DNA of 64,000 bases from the NCBI RefSeq assembly GCF_910592395.1, contig NC_088309.1:3970501-4034500 (forward strand), read 5' to 3'. Source of the DNA: Lineus longissimus (taxonomy: Eukaryota; Nemertea; Pilidiophora; Heteronemertea; Lineidae). The position numbers and the translations under genes were made by a program. This document shows, piece by piece, positions 47,526 through 59,300 of the stretch; position 1 is the first letter of the stretch, and each line of letters starts with the position of its first letter. The notes under the pieces are model-generated. The model worked only from the letters and a program-made list of their open reading frames with translations. It did not search any database and was not told where the DNA came from.

Positions 47526-50500
47526 CATCAACTACAGGATTATGGGTACGAATTGCAAACTATGCTATAATTCATCCGATGCTTGAATAATTGCCGGGTG
47601 GCAAAGGCATTTTTTCCGGAGAACTAGTGCATGTTCCCTATGAAAGACCCGCCACTGTTTGGCCAGGCATCAGCAAACGAAATCATCGATACTGAAAACG
47701 TACTTTTATTGCCATAACGTGGCTTATGAAGTATAATCCTATTATGATGTACGTACCGTGTATTCTACGAAAGAATCATTTTATCTGAGGAATAAATCAA
47801 GGTTAAAGTTATTAAGTATCCTCTCATTGATTTATTACTAATATTTCAGTGAGTTGATCATAAATAACACTACCTTTGTAACCTGGTACCGTCGATCTGA
47901 GTCGTGCATTCATGTATGCTTGATCACGGGCTTCTATAAGACCATACACACTAGGTCCGGGATTTAATCGATTTATGGCCCGGTTTTGAAATTCTAAAAC
48001 ACTAAATTCGAAGTTTAGTAGGCTCTACCGGTTAAATTTCATTATTTTGCTAAGATACCTTATATCTATGATTTAAACCTAATACGATCAAATGAAAGAA
48101 GACGGTCATGAATGATCTTCAAATGTACCAGATTTGGCAGGCATTTACAAGTGAACAATACCATAGCGATCTACCGGCGGGAGGAGGAGACTTTAGACTT
48201 GATGTTCACCACTGGTTAGTTGGTGTGAATGCAAAAGTTCGCCAATTGCATTAAAATCGAATAAATCAACAGATAACTGCAGTTCAGCCTCGCAGACGAA
48301 TTCGTAGTGTTAGTCGGCAACCTCTTTATTGACACCGAACGACTGTGTGAGCAGAGGGGTGGCGGTACGTACACAGCTTGACTTAAACCTCGAACCTTCG
48401 TGCAACATCAACCATACATCTTTGATTGATGGCAATCGCTCACTCACCGGTATTCCTCCGGGAGATCATGTCAAAACTAAATGAATTTCTATGATAAATT
48501 CAGCAGATTTAGCTCCGATATAATAGCAATTCCAACTAGAAGTTTGAAAAATGCTCCCAGTGGATACAAAGTGGTATATTACCGAGATTGATCTCGCGCC
48601 ATGGAAGGTATCGTTTATATCAATGCGGACTCAATGTTGATGATTCAAAATCATATTCGTGGTGTTACGACGGGCCGCTACTAAATCAAATGCTGTGAAG
48701 TAAAAAAGCAGAATCATGATTAGTGATATGAATGGTCCATGCACGCCCATGCACGGAGGTGGTTTTATTGTCACTGCACAAAAATGATGGCGTCAACAGG
48801 TTTATGAGAAGTCGTGTTTGCCATGTCTCAACGATCTTAACCGTATAGCAAATGTTGAACGAGTTTTTTCTGTCGCGGTTTTTCATGAATTCGAGTCACG
48901 TTAAAGCCGCAAAGTCTTCCATTAATCGCATTTTTCTTTCTGTAGAGCGAATATCGCTTAAATAAATCCGTTCGAAAAGCTTAACCTGAGGAAATAGTTC
49001 GGCGTGTTGTTTTCAGCTTCAAATAATAATTGCCCTTGGTGATACAATGAATAAACCAGTCATATCTCGAAACAGCGAATCGATTCATTCACAATTCCTC
49101 TGAAATACTAGTGCTGAATCAATTCAGTGAATGGTGTCAAGCTAGTTTTTAATTTGCACGATTGTCATAACGGTGGCCTTTATAATGTTTTCTAATTATC
49201 AATGTGACATTTCGAGACATTTAGTTGCAATAGTAATTGTTACTATTATGGAAGAACAAAAACGAGACGAAATAATGATCTTTCATCGTGAACTACCGCA
49301 CATTTAACTCTTTCGCTGCCAACAGAATGCAGAACAAGCATGTTTTTCAAGAAGGGTTCGACACAAAGCTTGGAAGAAAGCATCTTGCTCTCTCAGTTCT
49401 CGATAATTTTTGGCGAGTGCAGACTTATCGTGTACATGTAGTTATTTGATTACCCCACAGCTTGGTATGTCGTTTGGGGTTTAAGGAGGCCACTGAGATG
49501 AACGAAGGCGGCTTGAACAGGCGTGTCTGATATAATGTGTTGTTTACATTCCAATGTTGCCAGTATCAGGTTGACGAAGTTGATCTGAATGCGAATTGTA
49601 GGTCACGTATAAAGCGAACTCAACTCCAACTCGCTCGCAATTCATGTTGAAAAAATATTTATCTTACATGCAAGGTAATACAATGAGGGCTGAATTTGAC
49701 CTACATTTTTTCATAGAACAGTTTCAGGAAATGGATCCTTTCAGTCTAGTTGCTAAGGTCAGGTAGACTATAGCTTTCTTGGTAATTTCAATCCATTGGC
49801 AGTGAAATTAACTGCAGTTCATCGTTATAAAACAGAACGCTGCAGCCATCGATGCCAATACACCGAGTGGTTTCAATGTGTGCCAAAATGTACCTCTCCG
49901 CTGATCAATCTAACTAAATCAATTATGAAAGTGTCAATTAGCTAAAACAAGTGGGATGTCGCTTCGTGTCATTTTTGGCTCATTGTAGGGGAGCCTATAC
50001 AATACTGCAGTGACCGGTATCCGTATACCGTTTCAAAAACAGTGGCACGTTTCTTAACTGCTAGGGCTATCAACGTTTTTGGCTTTGAAAATTTTTCAGA
50101 ATTTTGAAGTGACTCTGAAAGATGGAGAGGTGAGCACATGGTCCCTGGACCATTTCATTAACGAATGCATCATCAAGATAGAGTTATGCTAACGTGTTGT
50201 TACCATTCATTCTGCGTGATTTCGCCGGCAATCCGATTCGGACTAAGAGAGCGGAAATAACTTGTATTTGTCATGGGGATTGGCGCATCTATTGGTTGGC
50301 TGAAGTTAGAGATTGAAGGACTGAGAGAATCTGTATACGTTCAGTGATTCAAAAAATTCAGTCTCCTGGTAGTAAACGCTGCATCAGTCGCAGAAAGATT
50401 CTGGTTTCAAAGCATTTTCTTGCCGCCAATTTGACAGCGTTACTACTCTTATAAACTGGCAAGTCTGTGCCCATTTCCTCTGACCTTGAAAGGACATGTA

Positions 50501-51858
50501 CTCTCTTCTTTTTCTGTGATACCCAAAGGCGACGCATGGCCACGTTTGGCGGCAGTACCTTCTACTACCCCTTTATTAAGAGAACGATTACATGCAGGCG
50601 TTCGTTCGCTGGCGCTTCAACCTTGCGTGACGGTCCGATTGTGTTGCGTCCAATTCCCTTATCACCGCCAGTTAACTATTCATCCAAAATCAAAGAACTG
50701 CTTTATTGTACTCGCCAGACTATCCATTCCCTCGTCAATTTACCTCGAATCCACGCACTTTCTCCATCACGCTGATAAATCTTGCTTCATACAATTGTCA
50801 ATTTCTGCCAGCTCGGCACTATATCATATCATTCACTGCCCTGCCATGACCACTCGCACTTGGTTATTGCCATCAACGATAACCAATATCTCACGCTTGC
50901 AATTTATCTGTCGGCATACGTTCACTCGGCAGTGTTCAGTGTGATAGTGGTCAGCGTCAAAGAATCATGATGGTGCAGTTAACCCGCCAGTATGCACTCC
51001 TGAATCAGTAGGTCGGGGAGGCTTGTTACTAAGGTACTCAGTACATCTTCAAAACGGAGCGATTCCAATATCATGTTCTTTCACAACTACTAAGTATTTC
51101 CTATACACCACCTCCCGCACTAATGCCAGCGTCCTTCCTCCAATGTCAACATAATCCCAACTCTTAGCGTAATTTTATCGAGTATTTCATCCAAGGGGCA
51201 GCGGTTCAAGCAACAAGCGCTCTACCCTAAGGCGTATCATTGAAGAGAATTGTCACTTGGCGCCCAGGAGGAAAGACAGCCATTTATGATTACCGTCCAA
51301 GCCGCCAAGTTACAACCAAGGATCGAATTATAGTCCTTTGGCTACTGCAACCTTTGAGCAGTGCGGCCAGCAGTACGTTTTGCTCTTGGAGGGCTAAAAC
51401 CCCTCTTTTTTACATATACATCATTACATTACAATACATTGTGGTCTTCAACGTTGCCCGTTAAACTGCTTTCCTAACCTCATGACAATCAGTTGTCGAG
51501 CAAAGGCACTGTTTGTCAGTGTTAAACAGGTCGACTTCAAAGCAGTTTCCCTGATAAAACAACTGATAAAGTGGCAAATTAGAGACGGCAATAAATTGTC
51601 TCCGCGTAACCAGATATGGTGAAATTAATGGACCCTATTGGCCGGGCGCGCTGTAAATTGAAACTCGCGTCCCCAGGATTATTGATTTGCAAGGTTGAGT
51701 ACCACTGCGGTTTTAGAAGTAGACAGAACAGAAGGAGTAGGTAGACTTGACCCACTTTGTACGTCAGTAGTTAGTAGTAGAATAAACCAGTTGGCGTATT
51801 CCTCTGGCAACAACCATCTTGTTTCTCAAACAGAAAGCTTGGTATTAGCGTAGGCCTT

Positions 51859-52395
51859 CGGTACCTTCCCCATAGAGGTATACGGTATACTACACTATAC
51901 GCGAACAATGGCTTCACAAAGGGTGCATGACCATGAAACTATTGTTCACGTATAGTATAGTATAGGGTATAGCTCTATGGAATAGGTGCCTTAGGCACCT
52001 ATTCCATAGAGGTATACGGTATACTACACTATACGCGAACAATGGCTTCACAAAGGGTGCATGACCATGAAACTATTGTTCGCGTATAGTATAGTATAGG
52101 GTATAGCTCTATGGAATAGGTGCCTAAGGCACCTTCTCCATAGAGCTATACCCTATACTACACTATACGCGAACAATGGCTTCACAAAGGGTGCATGACC
52201 ATGAAACTATTGTTCGCGTATAGTATAGTATAGGGTATAGCTCTATGGAATAGGTGCCTAAGGCACCTTCCCCATAGAGGTATACGGTATACTACACTAT
52301 ACGCGAACAATGGCTTCACAAAGGGTGCATGACCATGAAACTATTGTTCGCGTATAGTATAGTATAGGGTATAGCTCTATGGAATAGGTGCCTTA
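51859..52395. repeat. Four tandem 134-bp palindromic units
   Basis: Units recur at exactly 134 bp (CCATAG starts at 51870, 52004, 52138 and 52272). Each unit is a near-perfect inverted repeat: a 42-bp left arm from CCATAGAG to GAACAATGG and a right arm from CTATTGTTCGCG to CTCTATGG, separated by about 27 bp with GGGTGCATGACCATG. Units are joined by the palindrome GGTGCCTWAGGCACC. Copies differ at only a few positions, so the array is young. It has no coding potential. A transcript would fold into a run of long hairpins. Origin could be a foldback or MITE element amplified in tandem. Confidence 0.9.
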
Positions 52396-54992
52396 GTGAG
52401 ATGACGCCTGTGATAAGCTAACAACGGCGTTCGCAGAGAGCTAAGCATTGGTAATAAGGTATCGATGAATCAGATAAAATATTGTGCAGTACCGTTGAGA
52501 GATGGTTTTACAGTGCGAGACTCTAGCAAGGAATACCAGTGAGGGGAGTAGCCAAGTTGAGTAACATCAGGTTCGTGTCGCTGTTAGTCCGGGCGTGCGT
52601 ATGGAGAAAGTATACAATGTATACCCAGTTTCTTGACACAACACTACCATGCACCCTTGGTACTTCGGCAATAACATGTTTTCTTTATTGGCACTTTCAT
52701 CTTCTGATGTCATCAATACGTCGTTCTTATGTACATGTACATGTATTTGACCTGTCAATTGGAGGAAGACATTTCTTACCCCTGATATTATTGATGATGT
52801 AACCTAGAGTGCATCGACATTGCAGAAGAATGTGAACACGAAAGGTCTCATGTCTAATTACTGTGTGCGCGCCCCCGACTTCTTTGCTACAGATCTGGTT
52901 TCGAATAAGGACATTATTACGGTCAACACCCTATTGCTTGTAAGATTTATATTCCAAATCACACGTTAGCATATCCATAAACGTCAACTTAAAGGTCACA
53001 TGATTAATGTTTCATCAGTTTCCGCAGGCTGCGAACACGCCTTGTCAATTTATTGAAACTCCATGTCGCAATCAGACGCCATGATTTTCTAATTAATGTT
53101 TTATTCTATACATATGTGTAGAGGTCTTCAGCTGTCGGAGCGGATTAGCCTTGTATTAGCAAGTAATGATATGCATTGAAATCCTGCGATGGATGACATA
53201 ATTGGATAGGCTGGGAGTAATCGTGTTACAAAAAAGGGAAAAGGATATTTATGTTCCATAGCATTAAGAGCAGAATTCGTTTTTTTCGTCCAGTACTACT
53301 CTATATATCATATCAAACTGAACTTGGAACTGATTGATACTGCGGTAACTAAGAGCGTTTTTGTGCTGGACCGGTGTAACTGTTTGGACTATTCCCATGG
53401 CGAGTGTTGGGGGAAACCGAGCGAACTTGTCAATCTGTGTTTAGTGCAGTGTCCCCCAAACAATTAGGGCCGGAGACAAGTTAGAAACGAAACACCCGGG
53501 TCTGGCTAATAAAGGGTCAAGTTTTTCAGCCCTGGCCAGTTTCTTCAAATGCATTAAGTAGATGGGTTATGCCCGTCTACAGTTGTGGGTTTTAAGTTCG
53601 TTTTTTTAGATAATCTATTAGTAACGAGAAATCGATAGCTTTTATTTGATTAATATGTTGAAATGGGCTCTGCTCCAACGCATATTGCCCGTGGCTTGCG
53701 TGGAAATCTACTGCATGGGGACTTTACTTTCTTTTTCCGTATGGATCATTTCATCATGGCCTTTCTGACCTGACCACTTTGCTGTCTTCTTATACCAGAC
53801 ACAAGCCGGCCATCCTCTTACCGCTGACTTAACATGTACCATCGCAAGACAAGTATGATGAATCAAAGAGAACACTGTCTACCTTTCAGTACCTCTGATA
53901 GATCAAATGTCTGTATCAAATTCAAATTATGATGCTCTGCACTGTAAAAAAGCCAAAATTTATAAATACTTGAACTCGGGTAGGTTATCAAGGCTACATG
54001 TATATAAGGCGTAAATTCGATATCATAATCTATACATTGAACTCTTTAACGAAGGCTGGGATCAGGATATGAAAAGTAGCCGCGGCTCTGGCCGGGTATC
54101 ATTCTTCTGTTTCTTGCTTTTTATTGTGCACAGTCAAAAGAAGATATGGATCCACCTGATCAGCCAATGATGACGAAGCTAATGCTTATTTCCTAACAGT
54201 TATGTTACTGTCGATACGGAGATAGACGTGTACCGCCATTTCTATCATGCTTTACATCTGTCTTCAAACAAGCAATGCAAATGTCATGTCCCACATGGAC
54301 ATACTACCACATATTACCGAGAATCACATTACATTGTGGCTTTCAAGAGGTTTGTGGCAGTCATTGTGTACGCTGACATGATCAAAGAAGGGTTGGCCAG
54401 TAGTGATGACATCAACACGTTAACGCTTCCTCTCGTCGATATCAACATGGTGCGGTTCTACGCGCTGGGATGATCGAGGAAGGACTGGCCGTGTTGGTGA
54501 TCGGCAGATCCTCTGCACTGCGCTACAGCATTAACTTGCTCATGTTCAAATCATTGTTGAACAGTGGTACTCTAATCGTGGTCAAGGAAATGTTTACTTC
54601 TGTTGATTACATCGACAAGTTAACACTCCGTGCCTAACGAATGAATATGTTCAAGTCTACAGTCATTCTTAACTTGCCCTTGGAGAAAGAAGGGCTGGCG
54701 CTGTTGACGACATCATCAACAGGTTGCTCACGTTCAAATCAGTGATACGCTAACTAAGTCAAGTAAGGATCAAATCTACACAGTAGAGCAGCTGACCCGG
54801 TTGAAGTATATACATTGCACATGTATGAACCACTGGGGTCAATAGTACGGCACCAACCTTTCTGTCTTATCATCTCTGCCAACGAGCTTATAATTACCAT
54901 ATCAAGATTGGATAGAGTAGAGTATATTGTGAAGGTGTAGAGGTTTGGTGACAAATCATCATCACTCCCTCCAATCATACAACGGGGAATCA
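52396..54992. other. Gene-poor stretch with a MITE-like fragment and degenerate repeats
   Basis: No supported gene. Contains a second copy of the 25.77-kb element family at 53371-53500. At about 54378, 54471 and 54680 there are three loosely similar segments around GAAGGRYTGGC and GACATCA, probably a degenerate old repeat. Confidence 0.35.
53371..53500. mobile_element. Fragment of the MITE-like family seen at 25.77 kb
   Basis: Starts CCGGTGTAAC and carries, in the same order as the copy at 25767-25944, TTCCCAT, GGGGGAAAC, AACTTGTCAATCT, a TTTAG word and CCCAAACAAT. The terminal TTACACCGGC is missing, so the right end is lost or diverged. Confidence 0.45.
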
Positions 54993-55054
54993 ATGTCTTC
55001 CTCGATAGTTGACATCCTCGCCAAGTATCAACCTGATCAGCCCAGTCCGATCAG
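54993..55054 (+). other. Candidate upstream exon with strong donor before paralogue 3
   Basis: An ATG at 54993 opens 20 codons with coding-like use (M-S-S-S-I-V-D-I-L-A-K-Y...), ending at the strong donor TCAG|GTAAGC (exon end 55054). It is 580 bp before the acceptor at 55634. Joined there, its frame does not match the main ORF, so it would act as an upstream ORF in the leader, or belong to another transcript. Confidence 0.25.
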
Positions 55055-55666
55055 GTAAGCATAATTACCTAAATAATCCTCTTATTCTCTCCGTCTATCT
55101 GCGCCACGCTTGCGCCGTCCGTTATTGCATCCCTGTTTACGGAGGACAAATCAAATAGTCTCACTGATCAGAGTTTACGACTCTCGCCGCTCTGGTAATC
55201 CATCTGAATGAGTTGCTTGGTGTTGTGTACATTATTGTGAGAGTGAGTATGACAGATTGGACGGTTCCCATGATGATATAAAGAGGAAGGACAGCTAAGG
55301 TGGGAGGGCTGCGGGGGGCTACGAACAGATCAAAGCAACATCTCATAAAGTAAACGACTGAGTTTTCTTTTTGCTCCAAAATTACTGCAACCGACTGACT
55401 TGTGATAAAAGCTTACATTTTGATGACGAAAGTGCTCCGCACTTTTGAGTAATATATGTTTTGCTTTTATATCATAAAGGTCTTTCCCTTGTGTACGGCT
55501 CTACATAAGCACTTTATTTTGGATCCGACTATAGAGATAATGCCCTAAATGCAGCGAGTCTGAACACTTTAGTTACTAACCTATACATATACATGTACAT
55601 TCATGTAATTGAATTGTCTTCTTCTCCATTTCAGTTTGTTCCATCCGCGGGGAGAGACACGGTGCC

Positions 55667-56317
55667 ATGGAGCGGAAGGATCTCCCTCGACAAGGTGACA
55701 ACCTCCCCACACTCTCGGTTCTCATCGGAATCGGGCAATTATTCCTTGGTCTCCTGCTGACGATTCTCGGGGTAGTAGTGGTGGTCATTGATGCAAGATA
55801 CGCTAAACTCGGTATGGGGATATGGTGCGGCGTACTCTTCATGATAGCTGGACTTGTCGCTATTTTCTCCACGGGGCTTCGTAATCGGCCCGGACTCGTC
55901 GCGGGAAGTGCGATGTATTCATCAGTCCTCATCCCCATCGGAGTGCTAGTATTTGTCTTAATGTGTGTAGCAATAGACTTCTCAAGGAATGATTACAATG
56001 TTTATGAGGATTATGAACGGTTTGCCTTCCAGGCTGAATTAAAGGACTGGTTCACTCATGATCGGAGTATAGTCCGGGCCAGACTCGCAGCAAATATTCT
56101 CTTACTGATATTCCAGTTTATAGTGATAGTTCTGTGTATTCTCCAAGGTATAATAAGTCGGAAACGGGTCGATAGGCGGAACAGAGAACTTAGGATCTTA
56201 GCAAGACAGCATGCAAGGAGTAAAAATGAAGTCAACAACAGTCATGCCTCTGAGCCTTTGCAGGTTTATCAAACGCAACTTTCGTACACTCCTTCGGAAT
56301 CGTTGAATCTGACATGA
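55667..56317 (+). CDS. Four-transmembrane protein, CD20/MS4A-like, short form (paralogue 3)
   Basis: 216 residues in one exon from ATG 55667, behind a pyrimidine-rich acceptor CTCCATTTCAG ending at 55634. The frame is open back to the acceptor, so a short N-terminal extension from an upstream exon cannot be excluded. Membrane segments lie at about 17-41, 48-67, 78-104 and 138-163. Segment 2 has GIWCG (51-55), segment 3 begins A-M-Y-S-S (82-86), and segment 4 ends C-I-L-Q-G, as in the other two paralogues. The N-terminus is only about 15 residues. The tail (164-216) is basic and then ends with LSYTPSE (205-211), resembling VTYNPSE of paralogue 2. It lacks the W-G-E-Y-N-P repeats. Function unknown; family membership rests on layout and shared motifs. 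Confidence 0.75.
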   Translation: MERKDLPRQGDNLPTLSVLIGIGQLFLGLLLTILGVVVVVIDARYAKLGMGIWCGVLFMIAGLVAIFSTGLRNRPGLVAGSAMYSSVLIPIGVLVFVLMCVAIDFSRNDYNVYEDYERFAFQAELKDWFTHDRSIVRARLAANILLLIFQFIVIVLCILQGIISRKRVDRRNRELRILARQHARSKNEVNNSHASEPLQVYQTQLSYTPSESLNLT

Positions 56318-59300
56318 TGAAATTAAGTTGATCTCTTCTAGTTTTGTTCATTGTGTAGTTACCTCAAAAGAATCATCCGAGTGGGCAAAGTCAACTTGTA
56401 TGGAGAGTGGTATATATGCACTGCTTAAGAAGTGAGGGATGTGTAGAAGTAGAAAATGGCCAAGATAATCACGGAAAGAGCCGAGGGAGTCACGCGAGTG
56501 CCTTTTTGATAACCAAATACTCTACTAAGAACTGACTAACGGGATGGAGCGTTCACGAAGGCCTTGACATATTCTGTTTGAATTGTAGTTCTTCACGTCG
56601 TGTAGCATAAAGGAATAGTTACTGCAAAGGATTCATTGTGCACGAACTGGTAGAGCAGGTTGAGTTTTTAGTTGCCGCCAGATGGCCCTTATTTATACCA
56701 TACTGTAATGCCCGGATGTAATGCGGCTTATTTCCACCGTGTATATATATATATTGTACGTGAATGTACAGCAGCCGAGAGAAAGTATGACAAATGCCCG
56801 GGTACCAAAGCCTAGGGAAATACACCTTTGGCAACATTTAGGAAGACCCTGGATAACATTAAATGGTTGTTATTTCTTATGATCGTATAGTCCTTTCGGC
56901 TATTCTAGCTTTTGGATGGAACTGTATGTCAGTGGTAACTCCTTCTTTCGTCTAGTCAGTTAGCTGATCGTGCTATTGTGATAAGTTTTGTACATAGGTG
57001 AATGATCATTTAGCCGTTAGAAGAGCTACACTTATATAAAATTGTGAATATCATCATGACGGATTGAATTCTCCCCGTATTCATGCATCAATATCTCCTG
57101 TAGTCGTCAGTTGACGACGCTATTTATATTGCCATACCAACAAGAGAAACTATATCGAAACAAGAATGTAAGAATATTTCACCAGTTTTCGTTCCTGTAC
57201 GAGCAACAAACCTGTAACTCAACAACAACAACAACAATCTCTTACAAAAACCTCAACGAAGTTTATTTAGATTTTGACAGCGCAGGTTAGGCCTACACGT
57301 ATTCTCTTCAAACGAGCACTTGATAGTAGTTGCATGCCTGATATTTTGCAAAAATGGCATCTGTTCAACGATTTCGAAATCGACATTTTGAGAAAATGAA
57401 ACGCAAAAGAATTAATTGGAACCACATATCGAGGAGCATAGCAATTGCGCTTCAGGGATAGCTGATCATAATCACACAGAGTTGGTGTAGTGAACAGTAT
57501 TAATGTTGTTTACCTATTCCATGGGGATAGCTGTCATACCATTCTGTTGGAATTTCCTACTGCTGCTGCTGATATTGCTGAGTTGACCTTGTCCGTCCAG
57601 TATACCACTGACTAGAGATGGATTACTGCCGCCGATTACACTGATATGCTCCGGAGTGCGAATATTAGGAGAGCACGATGGTCACAATGGTCACAACCAA
57701 TTTGACATCCGAGCCCCTGCCTGTATTCTCTATTTAAAGGGTCTTCTGAACCTTTTGCTTTGGCTCATAGGCTGGTGATATTTAGGTAATTACGAAAGAA
57801 ATAAGAAACCCGTAGTGACTGTCGGTTGTATTTTAATGACTTCTATTCTCTTGACATTTGATAACTGTCTGGGAGGTTAATTGTAATTCTTATAACTGCT
57901 GTATGTTATTGAGGATGCTGCTATTGTGGCTTGTATCTTCTTGAACAGAACATCGAGTCACACTTATTTCTCCTCGTGATTATCCAGAAAGCGTATGTTC
58001 TCCTCGGTAGTTATGGTGAAGTTTAAAGACACTAATACTTCGGGATGACAAGAATGTCTTCGCAATTTAATGGGCACCTCACGTTTAAAACTCGGTAATA
58101 TCGAACTAATTGTTGTCAATGCCGAGTTTACGTAGATGCAGGCGGCATACGATATGGATTTACATGGACATGGATACATGTAAGGGCTTTAAAATGACAT
58201 ATAGGCCTATATACCACCGATTTTGGATACAATTATCATTAGTTCTATACTATACTATGCGTTGTGTTAATCGTGATAGGTGTTGAAAATTATTTGTGGG
58301 ATAATTTCAAATTTACAATAAAAATAACTATTTATACCGAACGCATTACTAAGTTATATCGTTACAATGCATCTTGACCCTCAGCTCCTTTTTAGCTTCT
58401 ACAGATGGATAAACCTGGAGAGACTGGGGATTATTTCTTCATTGCAATACAACCATGTCAGTAATGATTCCTCCGATGTTGCTGCATATCAAGATTCATA
58501 TCCGAGTTGCGGGCCCTGGCTGTCATCGATGATATACGGCCCAAGGAGACAGGCCGCTGTCTGATGCCGCCGACAAAAGATATAGCATTTATTTTTATCC
58601 AGTAGTTTGACATTTGGATGTCGTTCACCATTTCCCTCACTGATGGTCCATTTGCCTGCTTAACAGATCGTGAAAAACGCCCGCGTTCCTTGGGCTTCCT
58701 TGAGATGATCATCTATCTTATAATATACACGTATACCGGTTTAACGTAAGACCACGAGAATCATGGCAGGACGAAATTGAAGGGATCGGCATGTGTAGCA
58801 AAAAACGAGAAAAATAATTCGAAGCCTCACATGATATCACCGAAACTACATTCTTTAAGAGACAGAACACACTTTGCAAAATGTACTTTGGAAAACAACC
58901 ACATTGGACATGCCAATAGACATTCGACATGTGACACGTTATAGCAATCCGCACCAGAGCTTTGACGGCCATGAATTTTCCGCCTTGAAGGAGTGTTTGC
59001 CTTGTCGTATCAGCTGTCAGGAACCTTCCACACAAATATTGACAATGAGGCATTCGTGACATGATTTAAAAGAAGAATCGAATATCTACCAAATGTCTAC
59101 CCGAATAGCAAGAGGTTTTTATTGGTTTACATTATCATCTCACTCAGTTGGAAGCTGTCGATATTCCAGAGGAGGCTCACATGATTTGATGGACGATTTT
59201 CTTTCATCTCCAAGTTTTGTATTGGACTTACATTAAAGGAATATCACACGATGCTGAAAACATTGAGGAATGTATAAAGACAATTATTCAAAACGAAATG

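Larger units (their letters stand above)
43031..51840. other. Gene-poor stretch, no supported gene
   Basis: Nearly 9 kb of AT-rich DNA. It contains an imperfect inverted repeat (44820-44949), a possible transposase relic (47223-47525) and a GC-richer patch at 43600-43720 with ATCATGGCGGG and a donor TCAG|GTGAGC, which may be a promoter-proximal non-coding exon. Other frames, up to 152 codons at 50486-50944, have no domain or splice support. Confidence 0.4.

Noticed and set aside
50486-50944. 152-codon plus-strand ORF
   Set aside because: No domain, overlapping frames of similar length and unlikely composition.
51859-52395. CRISPR-like array
   Set aside because: Units are contiguous palindromes without unique spacers, in a eukaryotic genome.
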